The notes under the pieces: model-generated
What the model was told of the DNA's origin: nothing
Databases searched by the model: none
What the model saw: only the letters and a program-made list of their open reading frames with translations
Translations under genes and position numbers: made by a program
NCBI GenBank assembly: GCA_002946415.1
Contig: NJPS01000004.1
Span: forward strand, 315,001-379,000
DNA length: 64,000 bases
Direction of reading: 5' to 3'
From: Rutstroemia sp. NJR-2017a BVV2
Lineage: Eukaryota > Ascomycota > Leotiomycetes > Helotiales > Rutstroemiaceae
In this document: positions 44,587 to 55,213 of the stretch, piece by piece
Layout of the letters: each line of letters opens with the position of its first letter
Numbering within the stretch: the stretch's first letter is position 1

Positions 44587-45605
44587 GATGAATTATGTTG
44601 GCAGTAAGAATACTATAACGATTAAAGTCAACCTCTGATCGCGACACGATGGGTTTAATTGGATCAAGAAAGATTAATAAAGATGTTGAAAGTTGTCTTG
44701 TGAGGGGTCGCGCGAGACATTATGTAAAGGACCAGCCCAAATGTACGCGATGGAATGACGTCAAAATGTCGAGCTTGGGGGTTGCAGTTCTACCTACTTC
44801 CAGGCATTCCAATATCGCCAATTACAAGATGGCCAGACAGATACGCATTGCAGAAGTATATTCATAACTTACCAAAACAAATGGGAATTCTATGTTGGCT
44901 CCTTCACATTTCTCTGGGCTGAATAACTGGGACGAAAAGTTCTGGAGGTTTCTAGATCTCAAGTGTGGAAGAGGAGGCCTGTGAAAATCCCTTTCCACCT
45001 TCTGTAAAGCAAAAGCAGGCTGGTGATGAACAGCCACGGTACTTTAGCATCTGAAAATATCTGGGGCAGTCCTTTGGAGCATACTGGCCGACGAAGTAGC
45101 ATAATCAACAACTAGAGCACGTTGTCCCCCGTCTCCCTGTCTTTTCTCTGCCGGTGGCTACGCTCTCTTGTATCACTGAATACGAAGTCGTATTTCGGAT
45201 CATAACGGCAGCTAATATATTGGAGGAAAACTGTTACTATTTGGGCATGACACTCTTCGCCGAATTTTGCATTGCACCAGTCCAAGCTGGCTTGCGGGAC
45301 GGCAAGAGTTCTCGATGGGACCAAGCCCAGGCTCATGGACTGTTGTTCAATCACTCGATATACATAAAATGAGGGTCACATTGTAATATGGGAAACACAT
45401 TATTTTAAAGTAGAAATCATCGCATTTTCTTTTGTTTTTTGGTTTTCTTCTACGTAACCTGATCTGTTACGCTGCGCCTACGAGTGATAAATGAAAAGGG
45501 GATAGAAATAAAGGTGCTGTGAAGTAAATAGAGGCTTGGAAAAATGATAAGATATTTCAATTTCTTTACTGCCCTCCTCGACTCTGCTGCGAGCCCGAAA
45601 TCCCA
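44587..45605. other. Intergenic region, no gene seen
   Basis: About 1 kb. Short frames exist on both strands, but none has a motif or a splice partner. Confidence 0.5.
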
Positions 45606-46520
45606 TCAACGACGTCGTCGGCGTTCTTCTTCCTCTCGTCGCTCATGTTCCCTCATCCTATCAGCTTCTGCAATTAGTCTGTCGGCCTCTTCACGGACCA
45701 GTCGAGGATGCATTCGTCTCATTCCCTGATTGCCTCCCTTCATGGACATAGGTGCTGCTGGATTACATTCGACTACATCGGGAGTCTGCAGAGAATCCAT
45801 CCATAAATTCGGGTGATAATTGCCTGCGTCATCTATATATCCGGTGGCATTCAAAGTTCCGCCGAATGTTCGAGCTTCTTGCGGTGGATTCATACTGCTA
45901 GTAGTAGCAGTAGTAGTAGGAACTGTAGCGGCTGTCGTGGTCTGTTGATACTGCCCCTGAGACGAAGATGCATAGTTCTGCCCATATTGCGATTGATATG
46001 GTGCTTGAATATTTATCCCAAATTCACAGATTCATAGATTCACAGATTCACAGTATCAACATTTGTTAAGATGAAACAATTGTGACGACCAGGTTTTTCA
46101 GTATCTTCACGGGCAGCTTGTTTTGGACCTCTGCGTCCCTGAATAATGCCTGGGCTGAGTCCTACCATTTCCTTACAGGAGAACTGGTCATCAACGTCAC
46201 TTTGCCTATTATCGGTGATACTTTCGGGAGGGAAAGTACAAGGAGTTTTAAGAGTTTGAGAAGTGCTGTAAGTATCTTCGTTTCTCGTGATATGAGCTCG
46301 GGGTACTATATTATGATATGCAACAGCTATGAATCACTGATTCACTAGTGATCCGTAAGGGTTGAGAGAGGCTCCCTGTTCTTCGAGAGACTCTGAATGG
46401 GCTTTCTTCTACTGCTCAGCCGTCGCGTGTGTGTCGTAAGCAAGGAGGGAATTGGAGTATCGCCTTTCTTTGGATGGCCGTCGATTCGGCCGGCGTTGTT
46501 CTTGGCTCTTGAGATATGAA
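45606..46520 (-). CDS. Gln-rich protein with Arg/Glu-rich tail, 5' end missing
   Basis: Three phase-consistent minus-strand exons: up to 46392 (exon A, open from about 46520), 46326-46090 and 46003-45606. The inferred introns are 46391-46327 (65 bases, GTCTCT..TAG) and 46089-46004 (86 bases, GTCGTC..AAG). Exon A reads NNAGRIDGHPKKGDTPIPSLL. Exon B includes FPPESITDNRQSDVDDQF and GPKQAAREDTEKP. The last exon has a Gln/Tyr/Thr-rich segment (YQSQYGQNYASSSQGQY), then a folded-looking part (FGGTLNATGYIDDAGNYHPN) and a helical Arg/Glu tail. I do not recognise it. No ATG opens exon A, and the DNA beyond it is AT-rich, so either a distal first exon exists or the gene has lost its 5' end. The donors are non-consensus, so the structure is tentative. 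Confidence 0.45.
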
Positions 46521-46859
46521 TACTATGTTTTTTACTAAGTACTTTTGCTCAGTTAGTTCTAATCTTATTATATAGTAGAAATTGTAATGTAATCTTATTA
46601 ATTTCTTAATATTAAGTACTAATTTTGAAGTTGAAGTTTCTTTCCAGGTTTTTCAAATTCAATTCATGCAATACACTACGGTGGTAATCCGAAAAATATA
46701 TATACTTATGAATTAAAAAGATAATGCTTATTTATTCATTTTTGTTTCTATTACTGAGAAGATACAAATATCTTATTATATAGACGGGGACCGTAGCTCA
46801 ATCTGCAGATATATATATATTACCAGCTAAAATTCGAATGATTTGCACACTGTGACGTG
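46521..46859. other. AT-rich tract
   Basis: About 340 bases, markedly richer in A/T than the surroundings, with repeated CTTATTATATAG words near 46562 and 46772 and an (AT)n run near 46807. No gene is visible. It abuts the missing 5' end of the Gln-rich gene. Confidence 0.6.
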
Positions 46860-47045
46860 ATGGAGGACCAGGACAATTTCAAGGTTGCAGGAACGAAGAT
46901 ATTATTGTACGAACTGATAAAGAAGAGAAAGGCAGAAAGAGAATCGAAGAAGTTCAAATTATTTGTTCACGGCGAGTCGGTGACTGAGGCAGTGAGGGAC
47001 AGTGGCACTGGCAGGAAAATTTCAAAGTTAAAAGAAGGGAGATAG
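46860..47045 (+). CDS. Small hypothetical protein with duplicated motif downstream
   Basis: An ATG at 46860 opens 61 codons containing NFKVAGTKILLYELIKKRKAERES. A second copy 143 bases downstream (47013-47101) encodes NFKV....I.LYELIKKR.A.R.S in a different frame. Within the LYELIKKR core the two copies differ only at synonymous positions. This argues that the peptide has been under selection and that exons of a split gene, or a duplicated small gene, lie here. No family is recognised. Confidence 0.35.
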   Translation: MEDQDNFKVAGTKILLYELIKKRKAERESKKFKLFVHGESVTEAVRDSGTGRKISKLKEGR

Positions 47046-47101
47046 TATTGTATGAATTGATTAAAAAGAGAAACGCAAAACGAGATTCGATGTATTTAAG
47101 C
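46870..47101. repeat. Diverged direct repeat, two copies 143 bases apart
   Basis: Segments 46870-46958 and 47013-47101 align without gaps from AGGA.AATTTCAA through to the TCGA words. Many differences are C/T or A/G changes at third codon positions. Confidence 0.75.
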
Positions 47102-47150
47102 ACCTAGTACTCAAGAGCTGTCTACGCTGTGCCTAGGTATTACGTAGCTA

Positions 47151-47966
47151 CTAGTACCTGCCTCCACTCCAGCCCGAACCGCTGCCTGCCTGAGGACCAC
47201 TCCCATATCTACCCTGTTGAGGAGATGGACCCTGTTGAGGAGTTGCACCTTGTCCTTGTGCAAGACGCATCCTAGCAGCAATCCCCTGCGGTTGACCTTG
47301 AGGCTGTTGAACCTGCTCCTGTGGTGCTTGAGCCTGAGCCTGTTGGCTTCCCCAATGATTCGGTGATGACGGGTAAGACTGCTGATATGGATACTGCTGC
47401 TGATCAGGATATCCACCTTGGCCTCCCATTGGCGTGTACTGCGGATATGGAGACTGAGCTTGCTGAGGTTGTCCACTGCCATATGAAACAGGTTGTTGAT
47501 ATCCACCTTGACCGCCCGTTGGCGGGTAACTCTGCTGATATGGATTATTGTTTTGTTGAACTTGTTGACTTTGCTGCGGCAGTGGTGACCATTGCGAATT
47601 TGTTTGAACCTGGGAGTAATTCTGCCGGAATGGATCGCCAGGATCGGCTGGTTGAGCGGCTTGATTTTGCGCTTGATTTTGCGCTGGCGACCATTGCGTA
47701 TACGTTGGAACTCCCGACCAATTCTGCTGAAATGGATCAGGTTGAGCCGCTTGATTTTGCGCTTCATTTTGCGCTTGATTTTGCGTTGGTGACCATCGCG
47801 TATACGTTGCAACTCCCGACCAATCCTGCTGAAATGGATCAGGTTGAGCCGCTTGATTTTGCGTTGACCAAGTAGAAGTCTGCTGATATGTTGACTGAGC
47901 TTGCTGATGTACGCGGCCGCCTTGATTTTGCGATTGAGAATGTTCGTATGACGGTGGAGGCTCCAT
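47151..47966 (-). CDS. Gln/Pro/Gly/Tyr-rich low-complexity (prion-like) protein with PPxY motif
   Basis: A frame runs further upstream, but I choose the ATG at 47966, which gives 271 residues and puts PPPSYEH directly after the start. Three imperfect repeats of about 35-40 residues follow, each built as QNQAAQP, DPFQQ/R, a Trp/Tyr-containing WSGV.TYT or YSQVQT, and QWSP. The rest is rich in Gln, Tyr, Gly and Pro (YPQYTPMGGQGGYP, QQQYPYQQSYP) and ends in an Arg/Gly stretch (GSGWSGGRY). There is no signal peptide or membrane segment. Such composition is typical of proteins that phase-separate or bind RNA. PPxY motifs recruit WW-domain proteins such as Rsp5-type ubiquitin ligases. No catalytic domain is present. 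Confidence 0.65.
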   Translation of the reverse strand: MEPPPSYEHSQSQNQGGRVHQQAQSTYQQTSTWSTQNQAAQPDPFQQDWSGVATYTRWSPTQNQAQNEAQNQAAQPDPFQQNWSGVPTYTQWSPAQNQAQNQAAQPADPGDPFRQNYSQVQTNSQWSPLPQQSQQVQQNNNPYQQSYPPTGGQGGYQQPVSYGSGQPQQAQSPYPQYTPMGGQGGYPDQQQYPYQQSYPSSPNHWGSQQAQAQAPQEQVQQPQGQPQGIAARMRLAQGQGATPQQGPSPQQGRYGSGPQAGSGSGWSGGRY

Positions 47967-48254
47967 TTTGTCAAAAGTATTGTTAAGGTTTGACTTATGA
48001 TGTTGTCTAGACGTCTTACGGTGGTCAAGATTGAGATTATTGTAGTAATATTTGTTACGTTGTTTTATCATTGTAATGTCAAGAACATGGTGATTCAAGT
48101 AAAAAAAACTGCAGTTTTTCAATTGTCCCCTATATTCACTATATACTATATATATTATATAATCGTGATTCAATCTTAGATATATATTGTTAATGTTCCT
48201 TTGCCGTATACCCTTGAACTCCTTACAGTACTCCCAAACAAAGTCACAAGCCAT

Positions 48255-50273
48255 TCACTTCTCTCTCATCTTCAACCCCACCAAATACTTTCCCTCCTTC
48301 AAGTACGGCACCGTATGAACCATCAACTCGTGGCTCTGACCCGGCACTAGTGTCAAGTCGAAGCGTCGAATCATCGTTGCGAGAATGAGGCGGAGTTCGC
48401 GGAGTGCAAATCTATTCCGATCATGTCAGTAATATTCGCTGAGTTTGACTGGATAGCGGGGGAGGGGAAGGCGCAGGTATGACAGGGTACGGAGAGGAGA
48501 TGGGAAAGACATACTGCTGTCCAATACAATTTCTCGATCCAGTAGAAAACGGCATAAAAGCCTTCCGATCCGCTACCACACCTTTATATTCACCGAGCCA
48601 TCTCTCTGGGACATAAACCTCTGCGTCAGGCCAGACACGAGGGTCTTTCTGAAGCATGTTTATGTATGTGGTTGTAAGACACTACATTATTCCAGGTCGT
48701 CAGCATATTATTTCATCTTTCCAAACTTCTTCTTGCTGTTCCTCGCCTTCAAATACAACCATCGGCAAGAAATGAAAGGGGGAGGGAAGTGGGGTAGTAA
48801 GAAAAGGCCGACACAAACGTACATTCTTTGGAATCTCATAACCATCAATGAAAGTAGTCTCGGTCGTCTCCCTCGGTAATCCAGTGAGAACAATTGGCAT
48901 CAATCGCGTTGATTCATTGATCGCAGCATTAAGATACGGCAACTCTTGAGTGGCAGCAAAAACGATAGGTTCGTCTTTATCGGGGAACGCGGTGAGAATT
49001 TCTTGGACTAGGGCCTGGAATTTGTGGGGATTGTTAAGAAGCAGGAGAAGTGTGAACATCGCGGTTGTGGCCGTAGTGTCACTGCCAGCGATCCTAAAGA
49101 TTTACGTTAGTACTAGCCAGGGTGGGAAGGAGTAGTCCCTACATGAATAACCGCATCTCCTCTCTCAAATGTTTATCCGAGAACAACACAGGATCAGCGG
49201 CATTTGTGTCCAGGAAAATCTGCAAGAGATCCTTGTGGTCCTGATCTTTGTCTTTCCGTCGTGTGGACATGATACCGTCGATCATGTTGTCCATTTCTCC
49301 AGCGGTGTCAGGTGTGAAGGGAACGTATTTCATGAAGGGAAAGGCGGCGAAGATGAAATTCCATTTCATCCAGCGGAGGAAGATGTTTTTCATACGGGGG
49401 TCTTCGCTGATTACGAGGCCGAAGGAGCCACCGAAGAGAGTGGCACTCATGACGTCCTGAGTATGATTAGAAGGACTGGACAGATTTAAGGGAGTGTTTC
49501 AAGGGATTTAGTGACGGGAAGGGAAAGTGGAAAAAGAGCACTTACCATGGCAAGATTTCCGAACATAGTTGAGACGTCGACAATGGCATGGTTGTCTTGA
49601 CTGGCGCAGCGCGACTCGAGGATTTCAACCATGAAGTTAACGCAAGATTGCATGAGGGGTTCCAGACCGTTCAGGAAGCTGATAGAGAAACCTGCCGAGA
49701 GAGGTCGACGCTATGGAACCTCATTAGTTTAATTCAATCCAAAAAGTGCTAGGTGTGCATGAATACCATTTGTTTATATCTTTTCGCATCTGTCTCTGTG
49801 AACATGTTGCTAATGTGAGGATCTTCTTGTAGTAATTTGTAATCCTCTGCTTTCTTAAGATCATGCTCGACCAGGATTTGTTGAATGGCATCTTTTGATC
49901 TGAATATCACTTCCCGTGGGCCTATGAGCTTTGAGTTAGTTCTGAGTAAGAAGAACGCCAGCGAGGAAAGAAAATACATACCAATGCGCACGCAATCACC
50001 ATACTTCTCGAAAAGCTTCGCGGAAACGGTGATGGAAGTACCACGCACCATATGGTAGTGCCATATCCTTTTGGAGAGTTTCCAAAGTAGTGGCCCGGGT
50101 ACTTTGGCCAAGGGTCCCGTAAACGCTACGTAAAGAGACAGGCAAAGTCTCCGGAGAATTTCTGCGGTGATGAATAAGAGAATGAGGGAGGTGTAGCTGA
50201 GCATGATTTTGGTGTCCAAGGGGACGAGTTGGGTTGGATTAGGACAGGAAGAAAAGAAAGCTAATGAATTCAA
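48255..50273 (-). CDS. Cytochrome P450 monooxygenase
   Basis: Seven minus-strand exons: 50273-49982, 49921-49767, 49710-49546, 49456-49143, 49093-48823, 48681-48515 and 48411-48255. Phases agree at every junction; 506 residues from the ATG at 50273, or 483 from the in-frame ATG at 50204. All hallmarks are present: a membrane anchor (LSYTSLILLFITAEILRRL), the proline-rich hinge AKVPGPLLW, DCVRIGPREVIF, the I-helix AGSDTTAT, the ExxR motif ESTR, PERW and the haem loop FMPFSTGSRNCIGQQ with its axial Cys. It sits in the ER membrane and uses electrons from a P450 reductase. The substrate cannot be predicted. No synthase gene lies next to it, so there is no visible biosynthetic cluster. Confidence 0.92.
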
Positions 50274-51011
50274 TGATTAAACACGTTCGTGCTATCGCAT
50301 ACACGAGAAAATTCTCTACTTATATCCAGTATTGTCGACAGCAAAGCACGATGTTAGGATTAGAGACAAAATCCCTATAACCAGAGGGCATTCTCCATGA
50401 TTATAATACTCTAGGAAGCTAGCGTGTTGCAGGATAAGGATTTCATGTTGGACACCACTAGAGTAACATGTTTCATGAATGTCAAATCTTCTCAAGATTG
50501 TCTGTTCAGCCCAAGCTCATTGTACTCGAACGAGGTTGGGATAGAGATAGAAAGTGGGGGTACACAGGGGACATGGAAGGTACCCGACGAGATGGGTTAT
50601 CTCTTGGCACTTGCAGGCGTATCTCTGGTGTTTTAGGCGCCGGCACAGAGAATCAGATATCGTAGTCGCGCGGATACATGATGAGAAATTGCAAGATGGC
50701 TTTTTACGTATCTACGTATACGTTTGTGGGGAAGCAGAAGGGGCAGTGAAGGGGACTAGGTCCTAAACAAGCCATGCGCTTCGTGAATCTTAACATGATT
50801 ATGATAGTAATTGTGGTATAGGATTTGGTACATTGAATCCTGCCATGTTGGCAAATTGATATACAGTATTCAGGAAGGGTAAAACATGAGCACCCATAAT
50901 ACTTTCCGCCATGGGATATCCTTATAAAAAACGCCAAAAATGATAACGACTATACACGCTCGCTGCAAAAAAAAAAGACCAAAATTGACCAAGGCAAGAA
51001 GAATTCGATGA
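50274..51011. other. Intergenic region, no gene seen
   Basis: 738 bases between the P450 promoter and the kelch gene 3' end. Short overlapping plus-strand frames at 50424-50766 lack motifs. Confidence 0.5.
50317..50324 (-). promoter_or_regulatory. Possible TATA box of the P450 gene
   Basis: TATAAGTA on the minus strand lies 44 bases before the ATG at 50273 and 113 before the one at 50204. The latter distance would leave a normal 5' UTR and slightly favours the downstream start. Confidence 0.35.
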
Positions 51012-53210
51012 TCATGACGAATAATATGTCTCATGTATCGGTGTTACTTTTTTCGTCGGTACACGCCCTAACGTTGAATATATCGGTACAGGAGATGCGT
51101 TGGAGATGGTGTTCTCTCCATCGAGTTCGGTTGGCACAAGGGAGAAGTTTTGATGGGTTGAAATTTGGGAATGCGGCGATGTCGGACTGAAATGTTGTGG
51201 AGGAGAGTTAGGATGATGCCAATTGCTTGTGTATGCTGGTCCACCCTCCTCTTTCGTCCTGCTCATTGCATCGTGCTTTTGGTCTTCATACATGGGATAA
51301 TTTCCCAGCCTCGAGTTGGTCCCGGAAAGTTCGACTGCATCCGGTTGAGAGCGCAGCTGCTGATAGGTTGAATTGTTCCGCTGCTGAGCCAAAAGAGGAT
51401 TTTGCGGATCATAAGAGCGGTCGGGTCTCTGTGGAAATGCACCTTTTGCCTGCCCTGGGCCAGGTACGATCGGCGCGGATACATCAGGCACATGAGCCTT
51501 CTGTTTACGATGGCGAAGGATACAAAGACAGCCCACCAATAAACCAGCAATCCCAACCAAGACAGCTACCACGATTCCAGCGATAACAGCCGGAGATAAC
51601 TTTTTACTTGATTCACTAGGCTTGCTTGATGGGGTAGCCGTAGCTGTCACCAGCGACCTTGTAGGTACGCGAACTGGTAAGAGTGCCTTTTGGTTGAAAT
51701 ACACGGACAAGTCATTGGCTTGAAAGCCGGCAGATGGAGATACCACCGTCGCACCACCAGTCCGGCTGTGTTTATGTCAGATCAATGTCCTCAAAGGGGT
51801 CGGTGAAAATACTCACGATCCGCCAACAGCAGATATTACTGCTGAAGGAACGACATACGATGTAAGATTAGGCTGGTAAGTATTCCACATGAACTTATCC
51901 GGATTCTGTTGCCCAAGATCAAGATTATGTGTTCCCCAAGTAGTTTGACTATCGCAAAGATTTTGCTGGGCTGGGAATGCACCTCCAACAACTATCATCT
52001 GTGCTCCATCAATCACGTTGCAGCTCAGCATATTATGTGGGTTCGTCTGGTTCGAAGGTGTTGTCCACCACTTAATCCACTTGAATGAAGGAAGACTAAG
52101 TATGTAGACATCATCGTAGCCCGTAGCATTTGCGCCAAATCCCGCACCGCCATAGAGGTATCTGAGAGATGTTAACATTGTCCTTATGCACTCGTCGATG
52201 AAACACCTACATGTTATACGATGATTGGTCCGGTGCCCACGTTGCTCCTGCGCAAAACCTCCTTCTATCTTCAGGCACATCCCCAGTCGCTTTCTGGGTG
52301 TACCACTGAGAGCTTTGGATATCGTAGATGTGAATCTCACTCATCGGCACAGGTGTGACTGTTTCGTTATTATACGGGGTTTGGACCCCACCGAAGTAGA
52401 CGAGCAGCCCACTGCGACTAGCCGGAATGTACAGCATAACGCCCTCCGCCCTTCCAGTGTTATCCGGACCAGTGTTGTTCGTCCAGGTGCCCTGAGAGTA
52501 GTCGTACTTGATTAAGGTGCTAGTCGCGAGGGGAGGTCCGGACCATCCAGGAACCGAAGCATTGCTCTGCCATCCACCAAGCATATAGCCTTGACCCAGC
52601 CCTGAAATCCCCACCCCCATACCGTATGATACACTCGTGATGCCATTGTTAGGTGAGCCAAAGCTCTCCCATTGATTGTACACAATATCGTATGAGAGCA
52701 GGTTTAATTGACTTGGCGACGTCCCAAAATAGTCACCTCCATACAGATAGAACCTTTTGTTTACCTCATCGGCCCATAATACTCCTCCACTGACCTCGGG
52801 AATAGATGAGTTTTTTGAAAGGTTGGCGGATAGTTGAGGTACACCGATTGTAGATGGACTAGTGTTAAGATCATAATCTAGAAGCCAAGAATCTACCAAC
52901 GTCAACAGATGTATGAGAGACAGAACTTCAGGAATCCCAACTCACTCGAATAGTTCTGAGGATTTTGAGATATTGGATTCCAATCAACCATGCCACCATC
53001 CACAAACATCTGGCGATCTATCACCGTTGTTTGATGTCCCCACCGCCGGCAAAAATCGTTCAATGGATCTTTTTGCTGAGATGATGTTTGAACCAAGCAC
53101 AGTAGAAGGCCCAATATCATCGACATCGAGCCAGGAAACCTCCCATTCCGGAAAGAATATGCTGAATGAACACCTCGTCGTCGTCCTGAAAACCATAACA
53201 GATTCGCCAT
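51012..53210 (-). CDS. Kelch-repeat cell-wall / plasma-membrane protein
   Basis: Four exons: 53210-52946, 52892-52211, 52161-51817 and 51765-51012. The introns are 49-53 bases in phases 1, 2 and 2; 681 residues. A signal-anchor-like stretch (MSMILGLLLCLVQTSS) lies near residue 30. The ectodomain has kelch blades, seen as RFYLYGGDYFG, GQGYMLGGWQ, LLVYFGGVQTP, YLYGGAGFG and MIVVGGAF, with Trp and double-Gly spacing and Asn-linked glycosylation sites. One transmembrane helix (AVIAGIVVAVLVGIAGLLVG) follows, then a cysteine-containing, basic and disordered cytoplasmic tail of about 170 residues with Pro/Gln/Ser runs. Fungal relatives are annotated as cell-wall anchored kelch proteins, and some act in polarity or wall sensing. 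The start could also be an internal Met at the hydrophobic stretch. Confidence 0.88.
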
Positions 53211-55213
53211 ATCAAATAGTCCAGTCTACGCTTTCATTGAAACTCCAGAGTGTGAGATAATAGGAAAGACCAGTGAGTGGCAATGTGTGGATGATTACTG
53301 CTGATGCAAAGATTGGAAAGGTAAGGATTGAAGATGACAAAACTCGAGAGCAATTTTGCACAACAAGGCATCGCGAAGGATTCTTGCCCATCATATATGT
53401 GTAGTCCAGACTGGGAGTTTGCACAGCACGTATCTAGCGATTGGTACTCAGCCTTCCCAAAATATGGGACGATATACGCCTCCATGTTAGGTCCAGCATA
53501 ACCCTGACTTGATCATCTCTAGTATCGAGATTAATTTCTTCGGATTGCACGAACGTACGATCCCTCGACAAGGTAATTTTGAAATTTCCAGAATGTTTGG
53601 GCATGTAAGCATTTCGTGTGCAGTGAAACAACCAATCGAAGGGGCGTAAGGCGCAGCTAAAGGATGACAGCAAGGGGAGTAATCATGGAGATTCAGCTTG
53701 CACAGCAGAAAAAAGTTACGGTACAGTACACACGAACACCTTTTTTTATCCCAGGGCTGGAACATCTCATAATTCAATGCTGTACGAAGCAAACTGTTGG
53801 AGATCGACTTCGAGTCCCGTATAGATACTTTTTCTAGAATGGAAAGCACAAGACAACAACACATGATCGTGTTGGTTCCGAGTAAATAGAAGGGTATTGC
53901 TGGATATGATCGAACTTTCGAACAGAGCCGAGTAACATTTATTACCATGTAATTCGACCTCATGAAACAATGTGGGATCGCGCCGCTTCCTTCGTCTCGT
54001 ACTCATCTTCCACTTGGGAGTAACGGTTAGTTAGTAAGAGACACGGAAATGAAGCATTCAAGCAAGCTAGAAAGAGGTCTTCGAATGTCCCGGTGCAGAT
54101 TTGGGGTCGAGAAAGAGGAGTGAGTGGGAAGAGATGACTTTGAAGGAATGCCGTGAGGTGAGATGAAGTTGCATCTCCGAATGTCTCCGTATTAAATGAT
54201 CCAGTCTCCCACAATGAAATCGAATAACACCCGGTCGCACGGCAGGGCAGGTTTCCCGGTATGAGTGAGTGTTCTTGCCCTTCGGAGTAGTTAGTTAGAG
54301 CTGTTATATCTATTATTCGTCGCCGCGAGATGCGGGGCTACCCGAAGGTCGAAGCCATTCCCAAGTAAAAAAAAATCTACAGATTAAAGAAGAGGAGAAG
54401 ATGCTGATAAATGAGGAGGAGGGCCTGAATTATATTTTGTAAATTTGCAGTCCGTACAGAGTACGGTCGGCCTGAGTTTCAGTGGAGACGAAGCCTAAGA
54501 ACGCCCACCATCACTAGCCCGTCAGGCCTAGAGAAAGTCACGTGTATTTTACTAGACAAACTAACAAGCGAACGACAACTGAACTATTCTACGTACAACG
54601 AAAACAAAGCATACGATTATTTCTCCCCTTCCATCTATTCACATAGGGCTCTGTTTGGCGAGTAGACGGATGCAAAAACCTGCATTTACAACGAGGTATT
54701 AGCTTGGCATTTCCAATCAGCCAACCACGATCACAAATCACAGCATGATTGCAGCAAGATGGAGATGGCTTCAAAGACGAAGCGTCTAAGCCGAAGTATC
54801 TCGTGCTGTTTATGACATAAACTCATCTCTTACATCTTGGCTTTTCCATTCATCTCTCGCATTGGTCTAAGGCTCCCATCCAAATTTAGAAGAGGCACAC
54901 TTCATAAGCCTCGCGCGCGGATCCTTCGGATGATTTCAAACTATGACTTTAAATCCCCATACCCGAAGCCTACGGACAGGCTCACTATTCTTAGCCCACT
55001 TCTCATAAAGGCGATGAATCCCCCCTCTTGACTAGGAAATTAAATTATACGACTTGCGCCGTCGGTCGTAACCACGATGGTTGTTCCTGCATAGAACTTC
55101 TTCCTCTCTTGTCCCGTTTCCGGTTCCCTTTGCGATCAGGACCCCCGGTCAGCATTTTCCCCACAATATTTACGCAGAGACACCCCGTCTAGTCCTTCGA
55201 TTATCTTTCTAGA
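53211..55213. other. Divergent promoter region, no gene seen
   Basis: 2 kb between divergently oriented genes. A short inverted repeat (CCGTAC, AGA, GTACGG) lies near 54455-54469. Minus-strand frames at 53434-54214 lack motifs and splice partners. Confidence 0.5.

Noticed and set aside
46860..47101. RIP (C-to-T mutation of repeats) as the cause of divergence between the two copies
   Set aside because: The changes fall on synonymous positions of a shared peptide rather than in CpA-biased context with stop codons, which fits selection better than RIP.
48255..53210. Secondary-metabolite gene cluster around the P450
   Set aside because: No synthase, transferase, transporter or pathway regulator is adjacent; the neighbours are a kelch protein and a low-complexity protein.
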